NCBI GenBank assembly: GCA_905479495.1 | Contig: CAJQMR010000030.1 | Coordinates: forward strand, 1 to 62,053 | Length of the DNA: 62,053 bases | Direction: 5' to 3' | From: an uncultured Anaerolineae bacterium | GTDB lineage: Bacteria > Chloroflexota > Anaerolineae > Promineifilales > Promineifilaceae | Shown here: positions 22,011-31,398 of the stretch, piece by piece | How positions within the stretch are numbered: position 1 is the first letter of the stretch | Layout: each line of letters begins with the position of its first letter | The notes under the pieces: model-generated | The model's database searches: none | Told to the model about the DNA's origin: nothing | The model's input: the letters and a program-made list of their open reading frames with translations, nothing else | Position numbers and translations under genes: made by a program

Positions 22011-23162
22011 ATGAAATTTCAGGTAGCAATCAACCGTAAATATATCGACAAAGTCAAACCAGGCGACAATCGTTTTTGGGATTTCAATATGACCTTTGCC
22101 AATGAAACGATCGACATGCCTGCCTTTGTTGAAGCCATTCAGGCCGGGCTTGCCTGGACCGCTCCCCATCACCATGTGCAACACCATCGGCCAACCCGAC
22201 GCAATCCCCACTATCAGTCAACCTATCGCGTGAAAGAAAATGTGATGGGCAGCCAACTGCTAGCCCTAGATTGTGACACCCAAGATGAACGCAGCACATT
22301 CTATGATTTATTACAAGATCCCCTCATTCGAGAATATGGCACGCTGTTGCATGAAAGCGCCTCCTCGGTACCTGAATGGCCGAGAACACGCGTCATCTTC
22401 CTGCTGAATGATATGCTTGATGCATCTGCCTACGATTTGGCCTTAAAAGCCCTGCTGCACCGCTTCCCCTATTGCGACCAATCGGTGCGTCATGCCGCCG
22501 CAGTTTTCTATGGGGCAAAAGATTGCCGCGTTTATCTGCGCGACCTCATCCTGCCGGTTCAGGTTTTGACGGAAGAAATTGTCCAACCTTATCAGGCTTT
22601 CCTCCAGGCCGAAGCCGAGCAGCGAATGGCTGAGAGGGAAAAACGTTTGGCTCAGCGAGGCACGTCCTTAATCCCCCCCAGTCATCAGCAAATATTGCGC
22701 TACGTACAACATGTATACCAGGGCACCCTCTCTGACCTGGCCAAGACGTCGCCTTTGCAAGGCCTGCGGCATCAGAGGTTGTTTGTTGCTGCCCTGAAGG
22801 CGGGCAGTCTGCAATCAGCCCGATGGCTCTCAGCAGATGCAGCTGCGTTCCTTTCCCATATCGAAGATGATCTGTTAGAAGCGGCAGCGGCAAACGGGTA
22901 TATTGATGATTATGGCGAGGACAGCGCTGTGCGCACCATTGACAACGGCATTGAGATAGGGCAGCAACAGCCGTGGGTGGAGCCAGTCTGGTACGAAGAT
23001 AAGGCTTTTTTCAAGATTGGTGATGAGGTGGTGGCCAAACGTGGAGACTATATCTTGGGCCAGGGTAAGATTGTGGCTTATCGAGAAAAGGATTATTGGG
23101 AATTTCAGCTGGATTCACAGCCTAATGTATGGTTTGCCTATGAGCTACTCCAGGCCATTTGA
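22011..23162 (+). CDS. AEP primase-like protein of mobile-element type
   Basis: 383 residues. The pattern LLALDCDTQDE (acidic core, near 84-94), RTRVIFLLND (near 125-134) and DQSVRHAAAVFYGAKD matches archaeo-eukaryotic primase-type domains of plasmids and phages, in which a strand-Asp motif, R-x-R-hhF and a conserved 'FYG' strand occur in this order. No helicase domain is attached. A basic, coiled section (about 195-220) and a C-terminal beta domain follow. Likely synthesises primers for a resident mobile element, or is a remnant of one; the catalytic residues were not verified against a structure. Confidence 0.55.
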   Translation: MKFQVAINRKYIDKVKPGDNRFWDFNMTFANETIDMPAFVEAIQAGLAWTAPHHHVQHHRPTRRNPHYQSTYRVKENVMGSQLLALDCDTQDERSTFYDLLQDPLIREYGTLLHESASSVPEWPRTRVIFLLNDMLDASAYDLALKALLHRFPYCDQSVRHAAAVFYGAKDCRVYLRDLILPVQVLTEEIVQPYQAFLQAEAEQRMAEREKRLAQRGTSLIPPSHQQILRYVQHVYQGTLSDLAKTSPLQGLRHQRLFVAALKAGSLQSARWLSADAAAFLSHIEDDLLEAAAANGYIDDYGEDSAVRTIDNGIEIGQQQPWVEPVWYEDKAFFKIGDEVVAKRGDYILGQGKIVAYREKDYWEFQLDSQPNVWFAYELLQAI

Positions 23163-23246
23163 GCGGCCAATAGGTTGTGATAGTGCACTGTTTATAGCTT
23201 AATAGGCTAATTGATGCGGGGATGGATACCGATCACGCAGAGCATT

Positions 23247-23438
23247 TTAAATTGCCCACCCCCTTAAATCTGGTATTATTTTTCTGTCCCGTTGCAATAG
23301 TCTCTCCTGAATCTTGTTGGCACGAGAATCAGAAACGCTTACGAGCTGTTGCGGCGGGATTTTTATCATCTCCCATTCCCCTTTCACTATCCCTTCAATG
23401 ACCTGAAAAGATCCTCCCTTACCTCGACGACGATGCAC
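23247..23438 (-). CDS. Small hypothetical protein, 63 residues
   Basis: GTG start at 23438. The sequence (GGSFQVIEGIVKGEWEMIKI…RANKIQERLLQRDRKIIPD) looks genuinely protein-like. It is in the same frame as the 44-residue ORF and the 560-residue gene immediately upstream, separated only by single TAA codons, so it may be the decayed C-terminus of a longer protein. Confidence 0.4.
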   Translation of the reverse strand: MHRRRGKGGSFQVIEGIVKGEWEMIKIPPQQLVSVSDSRANKIQERLLQRDRKIIPDLRGWAI

Positions 23439-23441
23439 GCC

Positions 23442-23576
23442 TTAACGATAGTTATCTACCATGAATCTCCTGGCAACTGCCAAGAAGATTTCAACTAGGT
23501 CAAACCACTGGTTCATAGGGAGTTCACGCAGCCCAAAGCTTTGGGTCAATTTCCTATCAAAAGAAAGTTGTTTCAA
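23442..23576 (-). CDS. Small hypothetical protein, 44 residues
   Basis: TTG at 23576, nine bases after the stop of the 560-residue gene and in the same frame; an internal ATG gives MNQWFDLVEIFLAVARRF. Ends with TAA at 23442. No clear ribosome site. Either a translationally coupled small protein or a piece of an interrupted C-terminus (see the next ORF at 23247). Confidence 0.35.
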   Translation of the reverse strand: MKQLSFDRKLTQSFGLRELPMNQWFDLVEIFLAVARRFMVDNYR

Positions 23577-23585
23577 GGGGTCTCG

Positions 23586-25268
23586 TTAAAAGCGTAGCGC
23601 TAGATCTGCCAAACCCTGCTGTATAACCGTCTGCCACGCTTCCGCCGCTGGCAGTACTCGCCAGGCTGCATACCCTTGCCCTTCACCCGCATGCAGCAAG
23701 GTAATAAGCTGCTGCCCACGGCCGTTTCCCCACAAATAATCCGTCCACTCCGGCAAAAGTGGCAGGGGCAGGCATTTATTAAGCATGGCATAAAACTGCG
23801 GCGGGATCGGTTGGCTGCCGTCATCCAGGAGATAAAAGGGCTGCTCCGGATTCATTTCCTTGAGACTGGCCTGTTTGTGCAGCAGAATCTGGCTGACCCA
23901 ACCACAGGGGAGGGTTGCCTGTATTTTGACGTGTTGTTTCATGCCTTCCATCTGAATGCGCTGCCGACCCAGCCAATGCACCCGATTTCCCCCTACCAAT
24001 GCCGCCCAGTTGGCCTTCACTGACTCTTTCGCCCCCACCATTTCCAGATAGACCAACGTGTCCTCGCCGTCGTCAATTGTCAGTGAGGGTGTGAAAACCG
24101 CCAGGCCTTTGGCCAATATGATTTTCCGGTTCAGATCGTTTTTGACGCGCACTTCTTTAAGAATGACGCGTTGGGCATCGGACCCTGTCCGCTTAGGCTG
24201 AAACTGATAGGGCTGGCACCAGGTTAAACTCGTCTCATACCCCAATCGCCGCAGCGCCTGGCTGACCGGGCCGGTTTGGAGGAGCTGTTCTTCTTGCCAC
24301 TCACTGAGGCTGCTGCCGTCATCCATAAGTGCGCTGATGAGATCAGACAGGAGAAGTCCTTTCCCCATTTCCGTCATGACCGGCTGCAATGCATTAAACT
24401 GAGACACGAGCGTATCCAGCTCAGGCAGGTCAAGGGTCAACGGCCTGGGCCAATATTCACCGTTATCAAGGGTAGGCTTGTACCCGTTGGCCGCAAGCGT
24501 AGCGGTAACCATTTTTTGCAAAGCCGGGGCCAGCTCATTGGTGAAAAAACCGCGCCCGTAGGCGCCCAGCTGAACCTGATACACCAGGCTGGCGTGGGCA
24601 ATCGGGCCGCCATTTTCCCGGCGCAGCAACTCCAGCAAACGGGTGCGGGCCTTTGCCTCATCAACCGGAAGCGGTTGGACATATAGGCAAGCAGACTCGC
24701 TTTCCACTTTTTGCCAGGCGGCTTGGATAACAATGGCATCAACCTGAACCTGTATCTGGGCCTGCTGGGAAGGCGAAAGCTGGCTCCAGTGACGGCCGTA
24801 AACAGCCAGTCCCGCCTTATTCCAAAGAATTGTGCCAGCTATCTCCCGACGGGGATAGGTTGTACTGATACGGGCTTGAGCCAGTTCCAAGAGGATCAGC
24901 TCTGATTTCACTGGCGGGAATCGCTTCCGATAGGCACCCCGAGCGGCAAAGGGCACTGTCGGCGGACCTAGCTCGATTTCCTCTCCGTAGCCGATGAAGG
25001 CGCACGCTTTCTCCGTCACCTGGCACACCGTTTGATAGGCATCCTCTGTTCGAATGCCGTCGGGGAAAAGAACGGCCGCTACCAGTTGCAATGCCACATT
25101 GCTAGGCAGGTAAACCTCTGTCCCGCTGGTGAAAGTCTCGATGGCGTTTAGCCCGTCTAGAATTGCCTGCCGTTTGCCAGCTTTGTCGTTGGTGTAAGTG
25201 TGCTGCTGGTCATTGATAGACAGGATAAATTTATCTTCATTCTGCGCGGAAGTGATTGATTGCGACAT
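23586..25268 (-). CDS. Unrecognised 560-residue protein, operon partner of RadC
   Basis: GGAG lies seven bases before the ATG. No signal peptide or TM segment. The protein is mixed alpha/beta throughout; no catalytic motif was recognised, though the pattern of conserved-looking aromatic and Gly residues suggests several domains. It follows radC by 35 bases on the same strand, so the two are probably co-transcribed. RadC-like genes commonly travel on mobile elements, and an AEP-primase-like gene ends just 0.4 kb away on the other strand, so a replication or mobility role is possible. Function not claimed. Confidence 0.75.
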   Translation of the reverse strand: MSQSITSAQNEDKFILSINDQQHTYTNDKAGKRQAILDGLNAIETFTSGTEVYLPSNVALQLVAAVLFPDGIRTEDAYQTVCQVTEKACAFIGYGEEIELGPPTVPFAARGAYRKRFPPVKSELILLELAQARISTTYPRREIAGTILWNKAGLAVYGRHWSQLSPSQQAQIQVQVDAIVIQAAWQKVESESACLYVQPLPVDEAKARTRLLELLRRENGGPIAHASLVYQVQLGAYGRGFFTNELAPALQKMVTATLAANGYKPTLDNGEYWPRPLTLDLPELDTLVSQFNALQPVMTEMGKGLLLSDLISALMDDGSSLSEWQEEQLLQTGPVSQALRRLGYETSLTWCQPYQFQPKRTGSDAQRVILKEVRVKNDLNRKIILAKGLAVFTPSLTIDDGEDTLVYLEMVGAKESVKANWAALVGGNRVHWLGRQRIQMEGMKQHVKIQATLPCGWVSQILLHKQASLKEMNPEQPFYLLDDGSQPIPPQFYAMLNKCLPLPLLPEWTDYLWGNGRGQQLITLLHAGEGQGYAAWRVLPAAEAWQTVIQQGLADLALRF

Positions 25269-25303
25269 GTGGTTACTCCATAAGTGCGTGAAGAAAGGGG
25301 AAA

Positions 25304-26041
25304 TCAGCTAAAGCCCAAGCCACGTTCTTTAAGACTTGTGTAACGGCCGTTGCCGATAATCAAATGATCTAGCAGATCGATGCCGAGCAGGTTGCCGGCC
25401 TCAACAATTTTTCTGGTTACTGAGATGTCTTCGGGCGAGGGCGCGGGATCGCCGGAGGGATGATTATGGGCGATTAAAATGGCGGCTGCCGGGGCTTCAA
25501 TGGCGGTGCGAAAAATTTCACTTATCCGTATCATGCTGGTGTTTAAACTGCCGCGATAAATGACGCGAATGGCCATCACCCGGTTACGTGTGTCCAGCAG
25601 GATCACATGCAGTTCTTCCTGCTCAAGGTGGCGCATGCGGGGCAGCAGCAGATTGGCCCCATCAGCCGGACTGGTAATCCGAACCTTCTCATCGGCGGCA
25701 GGAGCCTGAAGGCGACGGCTTAGTTCCAGAAAAGACAGCAGCCGCGCTGCCTGGGCTTCGCCAATGCCCCGTACACGCATCAGCTGCGCCTTGTTTGCCC
25801 GCGCCAGCTGGTGCAGTGAGCCAACCAGATCCAGTAAATCCTGTGCCATGCCTGGGGCTTTGGCCGTGCCTAGCAGCAAGGCCAGCAGCTCTGTGGTTGA
25901 TAAGGCCTCAATACCGTGGTGATGCAGGCGGTATAACGGCTGTTCCTCAGCCGGAAGATCACACAGACGACGGCGTGAGGCTTTTAAATGATGTTCTTGT
26001 TGGTAAACAACAAGGGGCAGTTGTCTGGATGGTGGGGACAT
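25304..26041 (-). CDS. radC: RadC-family JAMM/MPN protein
   Basis: 245 residues. N-terminal helix-hairpin-helix (RVRGIGEAQAARLL, near 89-102), then the MPN/JAMM domain with Glu in QEELHVILL (about 143) and the metal motif H192-x-H194-x10-D205 (HNHPSGDPAPSPED). All ligands are present. GGAGG lies nine bases before the ATG. RadC proteins are predicted metalloproteins; the original DNA-repair role is disputed and many copies sit on mobile elements. Neighbours (primase-like, 560-residue unknown) support that setting. Confidence 0.93.
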   Translation of the reverse strand: MSPPSRQLPLVVYQQEHHLKASRRRLCDLPAEEQPLYRLHHHGIEALSTTELLALLLGTAKAPGMAQDLLDLVGSLHQLARANKAQLMRVRGIGEAQAARLLSFLELSRRLQAPAADEKVRITSPADGANLLLPRMRHLEQEELHVILLDTRNRVMAIRVIYRGSLNTSMIRISEIFRTAIEAPAAAILIAHNHPSGDPAPSPEDISVTRKIVEAGNLLGIDLLDHLIIGNGRYTSLKERGLGFS

Positions 26042-26458
26042 GGGCTAAACCTCCGAGGGGAATATTCATCCCATCTGGCGCGTTTAGCGCCCAACCAGGT
26101 CAATTGGCCAACGATGGAAATGCCAGAGGTGATTTTTCGGAAAGCCATTGCCTTTGGACTTCCTTGCCCATAACTTGTGGTGGACTCCAATTTGCTCGAT
26201 TTTTGCATCAATTGATTTCGGATGGAGATAAACGTAAGCGTATTTGGGGCAACAGTAGAAATGCCCTGACCACCGGCCTTAACCATACGGCCGAGCCAGG
26301 CAAAGGCACCTGAAGTGGATTGTTAATGAAGCCAGTAATGCCTTGATAGGCACCCCTGTGGATTCGGGGCAAATTGATAGAATTTGTCTGGTGAATGTCT
26401 ATTAATGGCGCTCGCCCATTAAAACAAGCTGGTGAACAGTTGGGCATCCTTGCCCAGG
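26042..26458. other. Intergenic region between radC and the arginase-family gene
   Basis: About 417 bases. Overlapping short frames on both strands (100 residues at 25984-26286 minus; 79 at 26208-26447 minus) lack ribosome sites and do not look like proteins. No terminator was recognised. Confidence 0.35.
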
Positions 26459-27247
26459 TTATGCATCCTCCCCGGAATCGGTTGCCCCTAACAGTTCCTG
26501 AAGTAAATTCATGCAGCGTTCTTGGGAGCGCCCATCTGTATCAAGCTTCGGATTCCAGGTTGACAGGGATACAGCCACAATCTGTCCCGTTTGCGCTAGG
26601 TGTCTAAATACCTGGGCCAATGCTTCGGCCCTGGGTCCACCTGCTGCCATATAACTCACTGCTGGGACGTCCAGAGGATTGAGGATGTCCACATCAAAGT
26701 GGATGTATAACGGCCGTTCTCCTAAGGGGTAATCGAGCAAATCGAGGGGATCGCTGAGATGCACCAGGTCGCTGCCGGCAATCAATTCTTGTTCGCGAGG
26801 GTCCAGGTCGCGGCCATCGGTGAGAATAATGCGCTCCTGAGCAATGGGGCGCAGGCCCAGCGCCTGTGGCATCGTCTGCTCGCCTAACCCCGCCAGCATG
26901 GCCAGGGGCATGCCGCCCAGAAAGCCGCTGGGGGTTGTCTCCCAGGTGTTGAAATCACCATGGGCATCGAACCAGATCAAGGTCGGCTCTAAGCCTCCTC
27001 GTTGTAAACCGGCCATCACGCCGATAGTGGCACAGCAGTCGCCAGCGATAGAGACGGGGAGATGATTCGCATCAAGGGCCGCAGTGACCTGATGCGCCAA
27101 GGCGGCATGGAGCACCAACATTCTTGACTGAACGTCTGCCTCGGGCAGTGGCTGGCGGTTGATATGCCAATTGGGTTCGGCCAGCTCCTCCAGCGCAGGG
27201 AGTGCTTGGTCTAGAAAATAAGGGGTCAAGATAAACCGGGTCTGCAT
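26459..27247 (-). CDS. Arginase/agmatinase-family protein with altered metal motif
   Basis: 262 residues. The ureohydrolase signatures DAHGD (D94, H96, D98) and DVD (D185, D187) of the binuclear Mn site are intact. The first motif, normally GGDH, reads AGDC (C71), so one metal-ligand His is Cys. Some family members I recall have GGDC here, so the protein need not be inactive, but substrate cannot be assigned (arginine, agmatine, formiminoglutamate or other). AAAGGATGGG precedes the ATG by eight bases. No amino-acid metabolism genes are adjacent; it appears monocistronic. Confidence 0.85.
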   Translation of the reverse strand: MQTRFILTPYFLDQALPALEELAEPNWHINRQPLPEADVQSRMLVLHAALAHQVTAALDANHLPVSIAGDCCATIGVMAGLQRGGLEPTLIWFDAHGDFNTWETTPSGFLGGMPLAMLAGLGEQTMPQALGLRPIAQERIILTDGRDLDPREQELIAGSDLVHLSDPLDLLDYPLGERPLYIHFDVDILNPLDVPAVSYMAAGGPRAEALAQVFRHLAQTGQIVAVSLSTWNPKLDTDGRSQERCMNLLQELLGATDSGEDA

Positions 27248-27537
27248 TTTGTGTACCCATCCTTTGTTTCAAATTCATCTGAAGAAACGGTTTGGCCACG
27301 CTTGTCTGGGCCAGCCTATTCAAGATGAGCGGTGAATGGCCAGTCTTCTAGCGGCCAAAATGAACGACGGAGACAACCCGCCAGGCAGACAAATGTGATC
27401 TGGCAGGCTTGTGGTCCTGGTCTTCATTTCCAGGTATTGTTCAAAGTGCATTTAAATATTGACAAACGGCTGAAATGCAGCGGCTTAGACCATGTCCTGT
27501 TAAAGATGCGTATGAGCGACCAACGTGTCATGTGTGG
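27248..27537. other. Intergenic region without confident gene
   Basis: About 290 bases between two minus-strand genes. Frames at 27072-27323 (-) and 27332-27610 (+) overlap real genes or lack ribosome sites. Nothing recognised. Confidence 0.35.
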
Positions 27538-28542
27538 TTACTTTTGTGATCTCATCTTGCCCCGGTCAGCTGGTTCATCATCATCATCGTTAAACAAACT
27601 TTCGATGTAGGCCCAGAACCCCGCTCCGGTTAATTTGCCGGTTTTTATGCGCTCTAGCAAAATCGAATACAGACCTTTTCGCATCAGAACAATAGAGCCA
27701 ATATAAATAAGGAGTCTCTTTCCCCAGTTAATCAAGGTTGAAAACGCTCCTTCTGGAATCTCATAATCTTCATCGACAAGGGTGACAGAAGTGGTGCCTC
27801 TGGCAGACAGGATAAAATGCCCCCATGCACCCCGGTAGCCCGTTTCGGATAATAATAGGGTATCCAGTACAACTTCAGGATCATCGTATTCATCCGCCAG
27901 GGCGGCCACAACCCGAGTCTGGAATTCGCGATAATTGAAGTAATACCAGGCGCCCAAAACAACTGTAGCCGCCAGGACACTACTGACTAAGATAAGGGAT
28001 TTAGGATGCTCCCTCAGGGATAGAAGACTAAACTTGGCACCAGCTACGTAGCCGACGCCAAAACAAACAACAGGCGTGATAAATGCACCAAACTCAACAA
28101 ACCTATCTAGCCAGAAACCAGCCGGTAGCTGCCAGCCTATCCAGTTCAAACCAAATACCAAAACGACACCCAGTAAAATGCCGACCGTCAGGCCTACAAG
28201 ATTTGAAAAGGCTAAAAAGCGATCCGCCTTGAAAATTTTGGTTGCAATGGGGGCACGTTTTTCTAATAGTAAAAGATAGGCCGCAGGGACAGCGATGGCA
28301 AGGGTGCTGGCCAATGGGCTTGTTTCAACCATAAAAATATAGACCATCAACCCTAATACCCCAGCGAACAGAAGTCGAAAAATCAATTTAAAAGCCTGCT
28401 GGCCGAATATGATTCGCGTGGCCAGGAGAAGCAGCAGCGGTGTAGAGCAAATGATCATTACTGGGGATTCGCCGGTTCGTTCTGCCAGCCGGTCGACGCT
28501 CAGTGAGAGGAAACCAAGAATAAAATTGATGAAATCTTCCAC
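27538..28542 (-). CDS. Polytopic membrane protein of unknown function
   Basis: 334 residues from GTG 28542, which has a consensus AAGGAGG with a six-base spacer. About six or seven hydrophobic spans lie in the first 200 residues (for example near 30-45, 48-64, 70-90, 110-135, 145-165, 175-200), then a soluble loop and another span near 285-305, ending in an acidic tail (NDDDDEPAD). No transporter or enzyme motif was recognised. Flanked by an IS1 remnant upstream. Confidence 0.7.
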   Translation of the reverse strand: MEDFINFILGFLSLSVDRLAERTGESPVMIICSTPLLLLLATRIIFGQQAFKLIFRLLFAGVLGLMVYIFMVETSPLASTLAIAVPAAYLLLLEKRAPIATKIFKADRFLAFSNLVGLTVGILLGVVLVFGLNWIGWQLPAGFWLDRFVEFGAFITPVVCFGVGYVAGAKFSLLSLREHPKSLILVSSVLAATVVLGAWYYFNYREFQTRVVAALADEYDDPEVVLDTLLLSETGYRGAWGHFILSARGTTSVTLVDEDYEIPEGAFSTLINWGKRLLIYIGSIVLMRKGLYSILLERIKTGKLTGAGFWAYIESLFNDDDDEPADRGKMRSQK

Positions 28543-28695
28543 GATAGGCCTCCTTGGTTGGATCCATTGCGAGAAACTGACTCATTTGAAGACTGAAAGT
28601 TGACAAAATAATACCATAGAAACGCGCCGAGAGAACTCCCCACTTTTAGCGGGCAGAGTAGTCGCTATTACTATCCTTACAAGATAAGGTAGTGG

Positions 28696-29414
28696 TCAGG
28701 TAGTAAGTGATAAGTTGTATTCATAGATGTACCACTTGGTTACCAAATGATGAAATTTGTCGCGCTTTGAAAACGATAACGATTTACGAACATAGCGGCC
28801 GATTCGCTGGCGCAAGGTGTTGTTCCACCGCTCCACGTGCGCTGTTTCGCCGCTTTCTTTACCAACTGAAGCATGTTTGCCCATTGTAATGACCTGTTGA
28901 TAGGCAATCTATAGGTCACTGAATGTACGGCAATGACGGTACGCTTCTGGAATACGCTTCCACAGCTTACGACATGTTTTGGCACTGCGGTCGCCGATGA
29001 CAAAGGCCACAATTTGGCGCGTGCGCCGACAAAGAGCCACCCAAAGCCATCGCTTTTGCTGTCGTTTGCCGACAAAAGACTAGAGTTCATCCAGTTCGAG
29101 AACGTCGTCAGGCTTAGCTGTTTCGACTGAGGTGCAAAACGGTGGGAGACGCGCAATGAGGTCCAGCAGCCAAAGCGCCGGAGTATGGCGATTCACACCC
29201 AGCGCACGCTGGACACCGCACATGCTGGCTCGTTCTTTGTAAACGTTCAGTGCGGTTTCTTTTTTCAGACGACGGATGGCGCTTGGGGTGTAAAACACGT
29301 CGAGCACCACAATCTGCACCAGTACTGCTGGCTGCCACAGCGATTGGTGCCATTTTTAACGATGTTGGTGCTGTCGCATCTGCGACAGCGGTGAGTGATA
29401 GTTTCTTGGATCAT
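28696..29414 (-). pseudogene. Decayed IS1-family transposase (InsA/InsB-like)
   Basis: Read from ATG 29414, the first ~49 residues are an InsA-type zinc finger (CRRCDSTNIVKNGTN…). A frameshift near 29275 leads into ALNVYKERASMCGVQRALG, then LELDEL, and the frame ends with the hallmark IS1 C-terminus (ETAHVERWNNTLRQRIGRY, SFSKRDKFHHLV). Two in-frame TAG codons interrupt it, each where the family has a conserved Trp (after LDEL and after FSDL). The gene cannot make an intact transposase from this sequence. Clear terminal inverted repeats were not found. Confidence 0.88.
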
Positions 29415-29436
29415 GTATCCAGTTTATAGAATAGTA

Positions 29437-31212
29437 TTATCGGACAATCATCGGTAGGAACACTGGATATTCAGGTATTTCAGCAACCAAGGCAAACTCG
29501 GTGAAATGGTCAATCAAGACGGTGATCCGATTTTGACTGGTGTTGAAGCTACATCCTGTACAGGGATATACAGATTGCCATTGGGAGCCATCCCAGTACG
29601 AAAGCGTTAAATCATTTTCATCAATGCCCATATTGCTTAATTCTGCGTCAGATGGGTAATTGATGGTGAGGGTTAAGGGCTGAGCGAATTGGGTAACGGC
29701 CGTACCGTCTGCTTTAAGGGCAAACAAATTAAAGCCGAGTGCGAAGTGGAAATTGTTTGGCAAGGCGGCCGTAGGGGTGAAAAGGTGACTATATTGAATC
29801 GTAACAGATTCCGTGGTGGCATTGGCCGGAACAGTCAGGTTCACAACGCCATCACCACTGTTAAGGGTACCGCCGCTGGTAGATATGGTTTGTTCGCTGC
29901 TTGGTGAAGCGGTCAGAATCGGTTGAAAAAGCACCAGGGCGCGATTGGCGTCATCAACCGCATGAAATATATGGCTTTCAATGGTTGCTAGATTTGTGGT
30001 ACCCCACCAATTTTCAATGGCGTTAATGTCCTCCCGATCGCTGTTATCTGTCGTCCCCACATCGTTTGTCACGCCATTTGCATTGTTGCCATAGACGCTG
30101 TTATGGGTAAATATCAGGTCCTCACTGTTGTTAATGAAAGCGAACATGACACCACCACCATTAAGTGTGGCCGTATTATTTGTGATGACGTTATCTCTGG
30201 TCACACCCTCCATGGCAGTAATCTCATAGCCCAATCCGGCACCATAGGCTGCTTCATTTTGAAAGACCAAGTTTCCTTGCACCAGTTCGAGAGTGCCACC
30301 GGAAAATGAAACGCCCCCCCCATAACTCTGGGTGCCCTGTGCCTGATTGTACGCAATGATATTGTTCGTTAACGTTGCACGCCCAGCTATATAAATGCCG
30401 CCCCCATTCCCATAATTTGTGCTGGTTGAAGTGATATTATGGACAATGGTATTGCCAGAAAGGACGTATTGACCCGTGCCCCCAGAATTTGTCCAAATAT
30501 AGATGCCGCCGCCGCTGGTAGTAGATGTATTGTGGCTAATTAAATTATTGATAATGCGTGCGCGTCTGCCATAAGAGAACTCCAGGCCAGCTCCTCGGAT
30601 GGCTCCACCATTGTTAGTAATAGTGTTATCACGAATAATGGTGAGGGGATAGCTTGCTGCCGTATAGCTATCTCCAACGATGCCCTGTACATTGTAGCGA
30701 ATGGTATTGTGCGCGATGTATGGGGCGGCATAATCCATCAGGATGGCATCAGTGGCGTATTCAATGGTGCTAAATTGGATGATACTGCCTGACACGTAGT
30801 TATAGGCAGCATCAAGCCCCGCACTGGTGCTGGTTGTTTCAAAGAAGATGCCGCTCCAATCGGCCGGTGCAGGAGAACCGTTGTTTGAGGTGAAGGTGAT
30901 GGGGGAAGCTGCCGTACCCACTGCTTTTAATGTGCCACGTACTGTCATGCCCAGGCCTGCATCAAAACGAATGATTGTTCCTGGCTCAATCGTTAGCGTC
31001 ACACCCTCATTGACAATGATGTTGCCAGTGGCCGTATAGGCAGCACAGGCGGAGGGTGACCATGTTGTATCGGCGATCACGGCACCGCCAACCGTACAAC
31101 CAGAACCAGCTGAGGCTTGTGGCGTAAATTTCTGCCCCATCATGGTGACGCTACTAATGAAAAGCAAAACCAACAAACCAACATTTATCCATCGTTTTTG
31201 TATTGAGTTCAT
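29437..31212 (-). CDS. Secreted parallel beta-helix protein
   Basis: 591 residues. Signal peptide at about 1-37 (hydrophobic LLVLLFISSVTMM). Residues about 50-400 contain repeated N-N and I-x-N-N turns (NTIRYN, DNTITNN, NNLISHN) typical of right-handed parallel beta-helix repeats of the pectate-lyase/NosD type. Then a beta-sandwich-like segment near 440-575 and a C-terminus YPVFLPMIVR. AAGGAATAAAAA precedes the ATG. Likely a surface polysaccharide-binding or -processing protein or adhesin; no catalytic residues were identified. The terminal motif is shared with two other secreted proteins here. Confidence 0.85.
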   Translation of the reverse strand: MNSIQKRWINVGLLVLLFISSVTMMGQKFTPQASAGSGCTVGGAVIADTTWSPSACAAYTATGNIIVNEGVTLTIEPGTIIRFDAGLGMTVRGTLKAVGTAASPITFTSNNGSPAPADWSGIFFETTSTSAGLDAAYNYVSGSIIQFSTIEYATDAILMDYAAPYIAHNTIRYNVQGIVGDSYTAASYPLTIIRDNTITNNGGAIRGAGLEFSYGRRARIINNLISHNTSTTSGGGIYIWTNSGGTGQYVLSGNTIVHNITSTSTNYGNGGGIYIAGRATLTNNIIAYNQAQGTQSYGGGVSFSGGTLELVQGNLVFQNEAAYGAGLGYEITAMEGVTRDNVITNNTATLNGGGVMFAFINNSEDLIFTHNSVYGNNANGVTNDVGTTDNSDREDINAIENWWGTTNLATIESHIFHAVDDANRALVLFQPILTASPSSEQTISTSGGTLNSGDGVVNLTVPANATTESVTIQYSHLFTPTAALPNNFHFALGFNLFALKADGTAVTQFAQPLTLTINYPSDAELSNMGIDENDLTLSYWDGSQWQSVYPCTGCSFNTSQNRITVLIDHFTEFALVAEIPEYPVFLPMIVR

Positions 31213-31398
31213 TTTTTATTCCTTTTGATTTACGCATTTTAGTCGCTGTGGCTGGTGTCTCACCGTGCCACCTGGCTGACTCGGTCAGGAGAGCAGCCAG
31301 AGCCGTGCAAAAGTCCTGTCCTTTTTGAATTTGTTTTTTTACGGCCGTTTCCCTATTCCCCCACCTGCTGGAAACGGCTGTTGCTCCATCACAAGTTA

